Shown here piece after piece: positions 9,014 to 19,581 of a stretch of DNA of 64,000 bases. Origin of the DNA: JAJDXO01 sp965207535 (lineage in GTDB: Bacteria; Pseudomonadota; Alphaproteobacteria; Rhodospirillales; UBA2165); the NCBI GenBank assembly GCA_965207535.1, contig CBDBMR010000016.1:62001-126000 (forward strand). The letters are read 5' to 3'. Both the position numbers and the translations under genes were made by a program. The number at the start of each line of letters is the position of its first letter. Position 1 is the first letter of the stretch. The notes beneath the pieces were generated by a model, which saw only the letters and a program-made list of their open reading frames with translations, was not told the origin of the DNA and did not search any database.

Positions 9014-9070
9014 TTGACAATCCATACAATATTTTGTGATAATTGTTACAACTTCATCAATATATTGTAG
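9014..9070 (+). promoter_or_regulatory. sigma70-like promoter overlapped by a pair of NrdR-like boxes
   Basis: TTGACA at 9014-9019 and TGATAA at 9037-9042 are 17 bp apart. Two palindromic boxes match the NrdR core CwATATaTwG: CAATATTTTG at 9027-9036 and CAATATATTG at 9058-9067 (a perfect core). Their centres are 31 bp apart, the spacing typical of tandem NrdR boxes. The first box lies inside the promoter spacer, as expected for repression. The gene on the right (9102) is the likely target; the divergent ligase gene at 8839 is an alternative. Confidence 0.55.
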
Positions 9071-9101
9071 GCCAGGGGTAACAATAAGAGGCCTGACAGC
9101 A

Positions 9102-9485
9102 ATGTTACCCGCTAACCCCGTCCACCGGCCTGGGACCGGTTTGACGCCCCGGTCACTCGGCTCCCAATGGTTTGGCATCAGTCTTTGGTTGATTGTTGGG
9201 GTGTTCGTTACCGCTCTGGTTGCCACGTTTCTTGTAGTTCAGCCAGCCCATGCCGGTTTCCTTTGCGGCGATCGGACGGAAATCACCAAATCGCTGGGCA
9301 TGAAATACCACGAGAAACTGGTGGCATCCGGCCTGGCCGATGCAGGTTCAATGATCGAGATATTCGCGTCCAAGAAGGGGACTTGGACGATGATCGTCAC
9401 GTCTCCCAACGGGCGCTCCTGCTACTTGGCGTCCGGTGAGAACTGGGAGGCCATGCCCCGGTTGGCGCTGGGGACCAAGACCTAG
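9102..9485 (+). CDS. small exported protein of unknown function
   Basis: A 127-residue protein with a hydrophobic N-terminal segment (about residues 24-48, LWLIVGVFVTALVATFLVV) ending in QPAHA, a plausible signal-peptidase site. The mature part is about 75 residues, contains two cysteines (in FLCGDR and GRSCYL) that could form one disulfide, and has a TWTMIVTSPNGRSCYLASGENWE motif. I do not recognise a characterised family. The start ATG 9102 is chosen because it is the first ATG after the promoter; an upstream in-frame start at 9036 would overlap the promoter. The unusual point is the pair of NrdR-like boxes in its promoter. Confidence 0.65.
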   Translation: MLPANPVHRPGTGLTPRSLGSQWFGISLWLIVGVFVTALVATFLVVQPAHAGFLCGDRTEITKSLGMKYHEKLVASGLADAGSMIEIFASKKGTWTMIVTSPNGRSCYLASGENWEAMPRLALGTKT

Positions 9486-9545
9486 AGCCGATCATGGATT
9501 GTCGGAATCGCTTTGCGATGCCGACAATCCATGTGAATCGGCTCT
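9484..9545. repeat. 62-bp nested palindrome
   Basis: A long imperfect inverted repeat begins at AGAGCCGAT and ends at ATCGGCTCT, with arms that continue through CATGGATTGTCGG and its complement. A small inner hairpin ATCGC-TTT-GCGAT sits at the centre. It overlaps the stop codon of the upstream gene by two bases. Its outer end AGAGCCGATTCACATG is shared with the palindrome at 27147, so the two are members of one family. It could act as a terminator-like or mRNA-stabilising structure. Confidence 0.65.
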
Positions 9546-9558
9546 ACACTATGAAAAT

Positions 9559-9620
9559 AGATCGGATTCACATGTTTTGACGAAACCGCGCCGTGGTTCC
9601 GTCAAAACATGACCCGATCT
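9559..9620. repeat. 62-bp palindromic repeat, copy 1
   Basis: The core is a hairpin with 17-nt arms, CATGTTTTGACGAAACC against GGTTCCGTCAAAACATG, with one mismatch and a 7-nt loop. It is flanked by AGATCGG and CCCGATCT. A second copy at 27147-27208 has the same length and is identical from the seventh base on. Both copies lie between genes and both end at a CTAG or TAGG sequence. Confidence 0.8.
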
Positions 9621-9669
9621 AGGCGGATTTCCGCTTCCTCTCCGGGACGCATCGCGGTGTAATTCCTTG

Positions 9670-10521
9670 ATGCCGAATATCGGATATCGCCGCGTGCCCG
9701 CCGTTCTTCTTGCCGGACTTGCCTGCCTCCTGTCCGCAGGCGCGTCGGCCGAAGAGCAGGTCGCCGTCGACCTGGAACTGGTATTGGCGGTCGACGTTTC
9801 AGGCAGTGTCGACGGCCACGAAGCCCGCCTCCAGCGCGAAGGCTACGTGGCGGCGCTGCAGAGCCCCGAGTTGGTGAAGGCGATCGAGACCGGCATCATC
9901 GGCCGGATCGCCGTGACCTATGTCGAATGGGCCGGCTTGGACCATCAGTTCACCATCATCGATTGGGCGGTCATCCAGGATAAAGCCTCCGCCGGCCGGT
10001 TTGCCGACGCGTTGGCGGCCGCGCCGGTCAATGCCGGCCCATGGACGTCGATCAGCGGACTGATCGATTTCGCGCTGCCGTTGTTTGACCGAAACAACGT
10101 TCAAGGCACGCGCCGGGTGATCGATATCTCCGGCGACGGGCCCAACAATTCCGGACCCCTGGTGACCTTCGCCCGGGATGCGGCGGTCAAGCGGGGTGTC
10201 GTCATAAACGGCCTGCCCATCGTCAACGACCGTTTGCAGTTTTTCGGCCGCCGCCAAATTCCGAACCTGGATCTTTATTACGCCGACTGCGTGATCGGCG
10301 GACCCGGCGCATTCCTGGTGGTGGCCGAGGATTTCAAAGATTTTGCCCGGGCCATCCGGCGAAAGCTGATTTTCGAGATCGCAGGTGTGATGCCGCCGGG
10401 ATCACTCCAAGCCGGCCGCGAGCCGGTTTCGGGTCCGCTTCATATCGCCTTCGAGGGCGGTTGCGACATTGGCGAGCGCCATTTGCGCGAACGCGGCATC
10501 TTTCCGGACCGGGATTTTTGA
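9670..10521 (+). CDS. secreted DUF1194 (VWA-like) protein, copy 2
   Basis: A 283-residue paralogue of the protein at 4628. It has a clear signal peptide (LLAGLACLLSAGASA, cleavage about residue 27) and the MIDAS-like DxSxS motif D42-S44-S46 in LAVDVSGSVD. Shared blocks with copy 1 are GRIAVTYVEWAG, PWTSISGLIDFALPLFD, VIDISGDGPNNSGP, INGLPIVN, DCVIGGPGAFLVVAEDF and FARAIRRKLIFEIA. The C-terminal 40 residues differ from copy 1. ATG 9670 is chosen over the TTG one codon earlier. The role is unknown. Two copies in 5 kb suggest a duplication followed by insertion of intervening genes. Confidence 0.8.
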   Translation: MPNIGYRRVPAVLLAGLACLLSAGASAEEQVAVDLELVLAVDVSGSVDGHEARLQREGYVAALQSPELVKAIETGIIGRIAVTYVEWAGLDHQFTIIDWAVIQDKASAGRFADALAAAPVNAGPWTSISGLIDFALPLFDRNNVQGTRRVIDISGDGPNNSGPLVTFARDAAVKRGVVINGLPIVNDRLQFFGRRQIPNLDLYYADCVIGGPGAFLVVAEDFKDFARAIRRKLIFEIAGVMPPGSLQAGREPVSGPLHIAFEGGCDIGERHLRERGIFPDRDF

Positions 10522-10755
10522 GGTTGCGGCGTATCGCGGGAGAGTCCGCAATTGCGAATCACCGTCTGATGTGCGAGCAATCCATATTCAGTTGAGCGCA
10601 TTTGCCTGCCGGACGTAAGCGAAACCGCTTATTTTCTATTATTTCGCAACGACTTGGCGATGAAGTTGCAATAGGCGGGGCGGTGGGTTTGTACTGATCT
10701 GGTACCTTCTGAACCGGCAAATGCCGACAATCACCTTGGGACGGACCTGGTCCAC

Positions 10756-12776
<2,021 letters not shown>

Positions 12777-12780
<4 letters not shown>

Positions 12781-13697
12781 CTCGGGGACGAGGGCGCTTC
12801 TGGATCTGATGCCTTAGCCTTCGCCGCGTGACGCTCCCGATAAGTCAGATAGCTAGAACTGATGAAGATGACGGTGCCGCCGAGCAGGGTCCATATCGTC
12901 GGCACTTCCGCGAACAACACGATACCGATGATGGCCGCCCAAATCAGCTTGGTATAGTCGAATGGCATGACCAGTGACACATCCGCGCTCTTCATGGATT
13001 GTGCAAAAAGAATCTGGCCCAGTGTCCCGCAGGCCGCGCCGGCCGCCAGCAGCATGTATTCGGTTGGCGTGGGCCACCGCCAGACCAGCAGGGCCGGCGG
13101 CAGCGTAAGGACCGTCAAAAACACCAGGGCGTAAAAGGTAATTGTCAGCGAACTGTTTCGCGCAGATAGGCTCTTGATGATGATAACGGTGGCCGCCCAG
13201 GACGCCGCTGATCCGATAACATAGAGCGAGCCGATGCTGACGGTCTCGACGCCGGGCCTGAGGACGATCAGGGCGCCGATGAACCCGGCGATCAAGCTCA
13301 CGGTTCGCCGCAATCCCGGAATATCTTTGAGTAGGAATATCGCCAATATTGCGACGAAGAACGGGGTGGTGAATGCCAGCGCCGCGACTTCGGCCAGCGG
13401 TATCAGCGCGATACCAAGGAAATAGAGGATCATGGCCGCCGCATTGAATACGCCGCGCCAGCCCATCAACCAGAGATCGCCTTTGGTGGTCACAAACAAG
13501 GCGCTGCCATGCCGAAGCAGAAACGGCAGGATCAGAAAGAACCCAATCACGTTGCGCATGAAGGCGATCTCGAACGGATGCATATCCGGAGTCAGAATCC
13601 GGACGATGGCCGCCATGCCCGTCAGGAAGAGGGTGGCGGCAAGCATGTAGAGGATGCCGCGCAAATTCTGGCTGAGGTTCAAGAATTTTTCGGGCAA
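12777..13697 (-). CDS. EamA/DMT family transporter
   Basis: A 306-residue membrane protein with about ten hydrophobic helices arranged as two EamA repeats, each of about 140 residues. The first repeat holds IAFMRNVIGFFLILPFLL and AEVAALAFTTPFFVAI, the second LILFAQSMKSADVSLVMPFDYTKL in its middle. Proteins of this kind export metabolites or drugs by proton exchange. The longest start is TTG 13697; an ATG at 13646 would shorten the N-terminus by 17 residues but cut close to the first helix. Its stop overlaps that of pccA (convergent). The specific substrate cannot be told. Confidence 0.8.
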
Positions 13698-13814
13698 GAC
13701 CGGGGCGCTCCAACACCTTCGATGGATATGTGGGCCGTCAGGACCTGCGGCTCGACATTCGGCGAGGGTGCGCTACTGTCGGGGAGCAAATTGAGGCCAG
13801 ATTAGGGCGGGATC

Positions 13815-14681
13815 ATGGTTCAACTCCTGGACGAAGATATCAAGACAAGAGACGTGCTGACGTGGACGGGCCTGCATCTGTTCCACTTCATGTCGTCGTC
13901 GTGTTCGCAAAAGACGCGGATCGTTCTCAATCTCAAGGGCCTGGAGTGGGAATCCCACCAACTAGCCCTCCGCGATGGCGAAAATTTCACCGACTGGTAT
14001 CTCGGCATCAATCCGCGGGGCCTGGTGCCGACGCTGGTCGCCGACGGCGAGGTCCATATCGAAAGCAACGACATCATCACCCTGCTGGAGGAGCGCTATC
14101 CCGAGCCCAAGCTCATCCCGGCGGGGGCCGAAGACCGCATTGCGGAACTGCTCGAACACGAGGACGACCTCCACCTCGATCTCCGGACCATTACCTTCCG
14201 CTTTACCCAGCGGCGGGGGAAGCAGCCCAAGAGCGACGAGGCCATGGCCAATTACCGGACGGGCGGGACGGGCACCGTATTGGGCAAGAAGGATCCCAAC
14301 AAGGCGCGGGAAATCGAATTCTGGGACATGGCGAACACCACCGGGATCTCGGACGACGCGGTGCGATTGTCCGCGAGCCGTTTCCGCGAGGCACTGGACG
14401 GCCTCAACGATACGCTGAACGCGAGCCCCTACCTGATGGGCGGCGAATTGTCCGTTCTCGACATCGCCTGGTTCATCTACGTCAACCGGCTCAGGATTTG
14501 CGGCTATCCCATGGAGGTGCTCCACCCGGCGCTCACCGGCTGGTTCGACGGCCTCAAGGCGCGTCCCGCGTTCGCCAGGGAGATCGCCGCGCCGCCCGAC
14601 GTGCAGGCGGCCATCGACGATCATCACGCCGAGCAGCGGCGCGAGGGCCGGACGCTCGTGGACGTCGCCGGGCTCGCGTGA
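13815..14681 (+). CDS. glutathione S-transferase family protein
   Basis: A 288-residue GST-like protein. A thioredoxin-like N-domain has FMSSSCSQKTRIVLNLKGL and the glutathione-gamma-Glu binding motif GLVPTLVADGEVHIESNDI. The C-domain is helical, ending with GGELSVLDIAWFIYVNRL, a common N-capping segment in GSTs. The serine-rich SSSCSQK region sits where the catalytic residue of Ser/Cys-type GSTs would be. The length is longer than the usual 200-230 because of an insertion around residues 130-170. It overlaps the acylphosphatase gene by four bases (GTGA). Confidence 0.85.
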   Translation: MVQLLDEDIKTRDVLTWTGLHLFHFMSSSCSQKTRIVLNLKGLEWESHQLALRDGENFTDWYLGINPRGLVPTLVADGEVHIESNDIITLLEERYPEPKLIPAGAEDRIAELLEHEDDLHLDLRTITFRFTQRRGKQPKSDEAMANYRTGGTGTVLGKKDPNKAREIEFWDMANTTGISDDAVRLSASRFREALDGLNDTLNASPYLMGGELSVLDIAWFIYVNRLRICGYPMEVLHPALTGWFDGLKARPAFAREIAAPPDVQAAIDDHHAEQRREGRTLVDVAGLA

Positions 14682-14983
14682 CCGGTGGCGTGACAAGTGA
14701 AGAGGCCCCGCGCGCCGTACTGGCGCTGATCACCGGCAGGGTCCAGGGCGTGTGGTTTCGCGGCTGGATCGTTCAGGAGGCCGAAAAAAGGGGGATCACC
14801 GGCTGGGTGCGCAACCTCCGTGACGGCTCGGTGGAGGCGCTGTTTTGCGGGCCCCGGGCGGCGCTGGACGACATGCTGGCGGCCTGCCGGGACGGACCGC
14901 CCCGGGCGCGGGTCGAGAATATCGAGCTGGAGGATGCCGACCCGCCCGCCGAAACCCGGTTCGTTCAAGCGCCGACGCCCTGA
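14678..14983 (+). CDS. acyP: acylphosphatase
   Basis: A 101-residue acylphosphatase, which hydrolyses carboxyl-phosphate bonds. The motif ALITGRVQGVWFRGWIVQEA contains the phosphate-binding arginine, and GWVRNLRDGSVEALFCG contains the catalytic asparagine. Both lie at the usual distance. The start GTG 14678 overlaps the GST stop codon; a second GTG at 14690 is also possible. The overlap suggests translation coupled to the GST gene, although no functional link between the two is known. Confidence 0.9.
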   Translation: MTGGVTSEEAPRAVLALITGRVQGVWFRGWIVQEAEKRGITGWVRNLRDGSVEALFCGPRAALDDMLAACRDGPPRARVENIELEDADPPAETRFVQAPTP

Positions 14984-15031
14984 CCGGCGGCGTCAAGGGC
15001 TTCCCCCGGGACCAAACGGGGCTGGTGTGGC

Positions 15032-16096
15032 CTACTCCTTCGTCGCGATTTCCTTCAGTGTTGCCAGGATTTCGGGGCTGGTCGCCTTATAGGCCGCCAG
15101 CGACCGGTCAAGATCGCTCTGTGGCTTCCAGTTGAACACGCTCGCCAGCCGGCCTTTCTTGACCGCGGGGTCGGCGGCGGTTTTGGCGTGGGTATCCCGG
15201 AGAATCGCCACCAGTTTGGGATCGACCTTTGGCGGCGCGATAAAGCCGGTCGGATGACCGTTGACATCGAGCATCCACTTATAGGTTTCGAACAAGGGGC
15301 CGGACGGATCCTTGCCATGCACCTTACGGTACACGTCGATGAAACTCGGCATTTCCTTAAATTCTTCGCTCCGGATTTGCTGTCCCTTGCCGTCGAAATA
15401 GGGGTGGTAGTACATGGGGATCAACGAGCCGTCGGCGACGAAATTCTTGGACACCACGCGGTAACCCAGCGTGGCGGTGGTGAAAAACTGAATCTCGCCC
15501 GTTGCGGCGGCCTTCGCGATTTTGGGCATGCCGCGGTAGCCATGAACGTGGCGGAAATTGACTCCCAGCATGGAGAGGGACAGGCGCGCTTCCAGGCTCA
15601 GCGGGTCATCGGCCCGCGCGCCGCCGGTAACGATCTGCTTCAGCTTGACTAGCTGTGTCGCATCCGTGATGCCCACATCCTTGTTCACCAAGGCCATGTG
15701 CTCCTGTCCGCCGAGGCCGATGATCGACATTTTATCGAGTTCGAATCGCATCCTTTTCGGATTGAGTGCTTTTGATATCAAGTTGGAAACGCCGAAGTAG
15801 AGCACCGTTCCGTCGGGCTTGCCCTTGTCGTAGACAAAGGTCAGAGCCTTGGCGCCGCCCGCGCCGGGCAGGTTTTTAACCACAAATGTCGGGTTGCCGG
15901 GGATGTACTTCGACCAGACCTTGATGAACGCGCGTGCGACGAGTTCGGTCCCCGAACCGGCGCCGGTGCCCGCGATTATTTCGATGGTTTTTCCCTTGTA
16001 GTATGGAGTTGCCGCCTGGACGGGGGCGCCCCAACTGGATGCCCATACCATTGCGCCGGCTACCGCCAAACCTAGTCCGAATCTTCGAATATTCAT
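15032..16096 (-). CDS. tripartite tricarboxylate (TctC/Bug-type) solute-binding protein
   Basis: A 354-residue periplasmic binding protein with a signal peptide (AVAGAMVWASSWGAPVQAA, cleavage about residue 28). Mature sequence starts with the TctC-type pattern PYYKGKTIEIIAGTGAGSGTELVARAF followed by IPGNPTFVVKNLPGAGG, where the glycine-rich loop binds a carboxylate. The start ATG 16096 has an AGGAGAGG ribosome site. An in-frame extension to 16213 is open but not supported. No TctA/TctB permease genes flank it, so it is an orphan receptor, which is common for this family in alphaproteobacteria. Confidence 0.8.
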   Translation of the reverse strand: MNIRRFGLGLAVAGAMVWASSWGAPVQAATPYYKGKTIEIIAGTGAGSGTELVARAFIKVWSKYIPGNPTFVVKNLPGAGGAKALTFVYDKGKPDGTVLYFGVSNLISKALNPKRMRFELDKMSIIGLGGQEHMALVNKDVGITDATQLVKLKQIVTGGARADDPLSLEARLSLSMLGVNFRHVHGYRGMPKIAKAAATGEIQFFTTATLGYRVVSKNFVADGSLIPMYYHPYFDGKGQQIRSEEFKEMPSFIDVYRKVHGKDPSGPLFETYKWMLDVNGHPTGFIAPPKVDPKLVAILRDTHAKTAADPAVKKGRLASVFNWKPQSDLDRSLAAYKATSPEILATLKEIATKE

Positions 16097-16239
16097 CACG
16101 CCTCTCCTGTATCTCAAATTATCCGGCATTCCCTGGATGCCTCTCAAACGCTGCCCCCAACGATAGGCGAGCAGGCTCCGAAATGGAATCGCAAACCGCA
16201 TTTCCGCAAACACGGGAATCCCCTAATCGAGGCCGGACC

Positions 16240-16944
16240 CTAAAACACTTCCGCGAAGGAGGCCGCCAAGGCCGCGTCCAGGTCCGCCATGGTGGCGCCG
16301 ATGCCGAGCCGGGCCAGCGACGTGACGCCGTAATCGGAAATTCCGCAGGGAACGATGCCCGAGAAGTGCTCGAGGTCGGGATCGACGTTGATTGCGATAC
16401 CGTGAAACGTCACCCAGCGGCGGATTCGCACCCCGACCGCGGCGATCTTGGCCTCGCCGCCGTTCCCGTCCGGCACCCAGATGCCGATCCGGTCCTCGCG
16501 CGGCTCTCCGGTTACCCCGAACGCCGCCAGCGCGCCGATCACCCAGGCCTCCAGGTTGCGGACATAGGCCCGGACATCGGTTCCCCGCTCGCGGAGATCG
16601 AGCATCAAATAGGCGACCCGCTGGCCGGGACCGTGATAGGTATAGCGCCCGCCGCGTCCCGTCGCGTGGACCGGAAAGCGGTTATCGAGAAGCTCCGCCG
16701 GGTCGGCCGACGTGCCCGCCGTATAGAGGGGCGGATGCTCCAGCAGCCATACCCGCTCGTCCATCCCGCCGGCTATGATGCCGTTCACCCGGGTCTCCAT
16801 CTCGGCCAGCGCATCCTCGTAGGCCACGAGGCCCGGGGCGGTCACCCATTCGACGCCGGCGACGCGGTCCGGCGCATCCGCAACCTTCATATCCATGTCC
16901 GCCATTGTAGCGGCTCGGAGGGGCGGGGGATACGGCCCGCGCAT
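16240..16944 (-). CDS. lipB: lipoyl(octanoyl) transferase
   Basis: A 234-residue LipB, which transfers octanoate from acyl carrier protein to lipoyl domains of dehydrogenase complexes. Visible family motifs: WLLEHPPLYTAGTSAD, RGGRYTYHGPGQRVAYLMLD, the catalytic lysine in AKIAAVGVRIRRWVTFHG and the catalytic cysteine in IVPCGISDYGVTSLARLG. ATG 16944 gives the longest protein; ATG 16905 (MADMDMKVAD) would remove 13 residues and is equally plausible, since neither start has a clear ribosome site. The gene faces away from the tRNA-Leu gene. Confidence 0.92.
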   Translation of the reverse strand: MRGPYPPPLRAATMADMDMKVADAPDRVAGVEWVTAPGLVAYEDALAEMETRVNGIIAGGMDERVWLLEHPPLYTAGTSADPAELLDNRFPVHATGRGGRYTYHGPGQRVAYLMLDLRERGTDVRAYVRNLEAWVIGALAAFGVTGEPREDRIGIWVPDGNGGEAKIAAVGVRIRRWVTFHGIAINVDPDLEHFSGIVPCGISDYGVTSLARLGIGATMADLDAALAASFAEVF

Positions 16945-17019
16945 ATCCTTGATTAGCCGGGTCCGATTTGGTATCCCGGCGCCTCCATTCCAGCTACTCT
17001 CCCGGTGAGTAGCCGCGAT

Positions 17020-17107
17020 GCGGTCGTGGCGGAATTGGTAGACGCGCAGCGTTGAGGTCGCTGTGGGCGATGAGCCCGTGGAAGTTCGAGTCTTCTCGAC
17101 CGCACCA
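17020..17107 (+). tRNA. tRNA-Leu (anticodon GAG), CCA encoded
   Basis: An 88-nt tRNA gene with a 7-bp acceptor stem (GCGGTCG with CGACCGC), D-arm with GGCGGAATTGGTAGACGC, anticodon stem CAGCG/CGCTG around the loop TTGAGGT, a long variable arm (GGGCGATGAGCCC, class II tRNA) and a T-arm with GTTCGAG. The anticodon GAG reads CUC and CUU leucine codons. The 3' CCA (17105-17107) is encoded. The long variable arm and the anticodon together make the identity certain. Confidence 0.95.
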
Positions 17108-17291
17108 TCTTTTTTGGGAAATCGAGACAGCCGTCCTCCGGGCGGGCCGGTTGGTTTCCCGCGGCCAAAGTTGGTTTTATTTCGGCCGCTTGCGGGCTTT
17201 CTTGTATCTCGGAGAATGTCATACTGACGCCGACGCCGCCGGGACAGGGCGGCGGTCGAAGCAGCTGTACCGAGACGCGCCGGGAGACGAC

Positions 17292-19571
17292 ATGGCCGAC
17301 CAATTCGACGAAGAAGCCCTGGATTACCACCGCTATCCGCGGCCCGGAAAGATCGCCGTCACCACCACCAAGCCGCTGGCCAACCAGCACGACCTGTCGC
17401 TGGCCTATTCGCCGGGGGTCGCGGCGGCGAGCATGCTGATCCACAAGGATCCGGCCGAAGCCGCCAACCTGACCTCGCGCGGCAATTTGGTCGCGGTGAT
17501 CTCCAACGGTTCCGCGGTCCTGGGTCTCGGCAATATAGGCGCGCTGGCCTCCAAGCCGGTGATGGAGGGCAAGGCCGGGCTGTTCAAGAAGTTCGCCAAC
17601 GTGGACGTCTTCGACATCGAGATCGACGAGAGCGATCCCCACAAGCTGGTCGACGTCATCGCCGCGCTGGAGCCGACCTTCGGCGGCATCAATCTCGAGG
17701 ACATCAAGGCGCCGGAATGCTTCATCGTCGAGCAGGCGCTGAAGGAGCGGATGAACATCCCGGTGATGCACGACGACCAGCACGGCACGGCCATCATCGT
17801 CGCCGCCGCGATCCTCAACGGCCTCGAAATCGTCGGCAAGAAGCTGAACCGGGTGAAACTGGTCACGTCCGGCGCCGGCGCCGCCGCCCTCGCATGCCTC
17901 GATCTCCTCTGCCACATGGGGCTCAGAAAAAAGAACGTCATCGTGACCGACATCGCGGGCGTCATCCACGAAGGCCGCAAGAAGGAGATGAACGAGTACA
18001 ACAGCCGCTACGCGCGCAAGACGGAACACCGGAAACTCTCCCAGGCCATCGAAGGCGCCGACGTATTCCTTGGGCTGTCGGCTCCCGGCGTTCTGAAGCC
18101 GGCGATGGTCAAGAAGATGGCCAAAAAACCGGTGATCATGGCGCTGGCCAATCCGGAGCCGGAAATCCGTCCCGAGGCGGCCAAGAAGGCGCGTCCCGAC
18201 GCGATTATCGCCACCGGGCGCAGCGACTACCCGAACCAGGTCAACAACGTCCTGTGCTTCCCGTACCTGTTCCGGGGCGCCATGGATGCGGGCGCGACCG
18301 CCATCAACGAGGAAATGAAGGCGGCGTGCGTAAAGGCGCTGGCCGAACTGGCCCGCGCCGAGGCCGATGAAATCGTCGCCCAGGCCTATGGCGGGCAGGA
18401 ACTCAACTTCGGGCCCGAATATCTGATTCCCAAGCCCTTTGATCCGCGCCTGCTCGGCAAGCTGGCGCCGGCGGTCGCCAGGGCGGCCATGGAGTCGGGC
18501 GTCGCAACCCGGCCGATCGAGGATTTCGACGCCTATTACCAGCGGCTCAACGAGTTCGTGTTCCGCTCCGGCCTGGTCATGAAGCCGCTGTTGGATCAGG
18601 CCAAACTGGCGCCCAAGCGGGTGGTCTACGCCGAAGGCGAGTCGACGCGGGTCCTGCGGGCGGTTCAGCAGGCGGTCGACGAAGCGCTGGTGGAGCCGAT
18701 CCTCATCGGGCGGCGGGATGTGGTGGCCATGCGTCTCGAACGGCTGGGGCTGAGAATGAAGATCGGCGAGCACTTCGAGCTGGTCGACCCCGAGGGCGAC
18801 CCCCGATACCGGGAATATTGGGAGCTGTACCACTCCATCATGTCCCGTCACGGCTGCTCCCGGAACGAGGCCCGGCGCATCGTCCGCACCAACACGACGG
18901 TGATCGCGGCGCTGATGGTCAAGCGGGGCGAGGCGGATGCCTTGCTGTGCGGCGCGACCGGCCGCTACCCGCAGCATTTGCCGCCGCTGTTTTCGATCAT
19001 CGGCGTCCGCGACGGCGTGAAACGGGCCGCGGCATTGTCCATGCTGCTCCTGCCGAAGGGCACGTTCTTTCTCTGCGATCCGTTCGTCAATCCGGGACCG
19101 ACCGCCGAGCAGATCGCGGACTATACGATCATGGCCGCCGACGAGGTTCGCCGGTTCGGCATCGAACCCAGGGCGGCGCTGCTGTCTCATTCGAATTTCG
19201 GCAGCTCCCAACGGGAGACGGCGGCCAAGATGCGCGATGCCTTGAAACTAATTCGGAGGATGGCGCCCGATCTGGAAATCGATGGGGAGATGCACGCCGA
19301 CGCGGCCCTGTCGCAGGAGATCCGCGACCGGCTGGTGCCCGATTCCACCCTCAGGGGATCGGCCAACCTGTTGATCATGCCGTCGCTGGATGCGGCGAAT
19401 ATCGCCTACAACATGCTGCGCATGCTCAACGACGGCGTCGCCGTCGGGCCCATGCTGCTGGGCATGAATCAGACCGCGCACGTGCTTCAGGAATCGGTTA
19501 CTGTCCGGGGCATCGTCAACATGACGGCGCTGTCCGTCGTCGAGGCCCAACAGGCGGGCACGCTGATCTAG
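17292..19571 (+). CDS. maeB: NADP-dependent malic enzyme with C-terminal phosphotransacetylase-like domain
   Basis: A 759-residue MaeB-type enzyme. Residues 1 to about 430 form the malic enzyme domain: LAYSPGVAAAS with the catalytic tyrosine, FGGINLEDIKAPECFIVE, MHDDQHGTAIIVAAA and the Rossmann segment VTSGAGAAALACLDLL. From about residue 440 to the end the protein resembles phosphotransacetylase (RVVYAEGESTRVLRAVQQ, SANLLIMPSLDAANIAYNML), which in MaeB enzymes is regulatory rather than catalytic. It converts malate to pyruvate with NADPH production. ATG 17292 starts directly at MADQFDEEALDYHRYPRPGK; the open frame upstream overlaps the tRNA and is not coding. Confidence 0.95.
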   Translation: MADQFDEEALDYHRYPRPGKIAVTTTKPLANQHDLSLAYSPGVAAASMLIHKDPAEAANLTSRGNLVAVISNGSAVLGLGNIGALASKPVMEGKAGLFKKFANVDVFDIEIDESDPHKLVDVIAALEPTFGGINLEDIKAPECFIVEQALKERMNIPVMHDDQHGTAIIVAAAILNGLEIVGKKLNRVKLVTSGAGAAALACLDLLCHMGLRKKNVIVTDIAGVIHEGRKKEMNEYNSRYARKTEHRKLSQAIEGADVFLGLSAPGVLKPAMVKKMAKKPVIMALANPEPEIRPEAAKKARPDAIIATGRSDYPNQVNNVLCFPYLFRGAMDAGATAINEEMKAACVKALAELARAEADEIVAQAYGGQELNFGPEYLIPKPFDPRLLGKLAPAVARAAMESGVATRPIEDFDAYYQRLNEFVFRSGLVMKPLLDQAKLAPKRVVYAEGESTRVLRAVQQAVDEALVEPILIGRRDVVAMRLERLGLRMKIGEHFELVDPEGDPRYREYWELYHSIMSRHGCSRNEARRIVRTNTTVIAALMVKRGEADALLCGATGRYPQHLPPLFSIIGVRDGVKRAAALSMLLLPKGTFFLCDPFVNPGPTAEQIADYTIMAADEVRRFGIEPRAALLSHSNFGSSQRETAAKMRDALKLIRRMAPDLEIDGEMHADAALSQEIRDRLVPDSTLRGSANLLIMPSLDAANIAYNMLRMLNDGVAVGPMLLGMNQTAHVLQESVTVRGIVNMTALSVVEAQQAGTLI

Positions 19572-19581
19572 GAACCGCGTC

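Noticed and set aside
8840..9226. N-terminal extension of the acyl-CoA ligase frame by 129 codons.
   Set aside because: The family sequence starts at ATG 8839, and the extension covers the promoter region of the divergent gene.
10547..10556. CGCAATTGCG palindrome upstream of pccA as an operator.
   Set aside because: A single 10-bp palindrome without a second half-site or known regulator match; left only as a remark under pccA.
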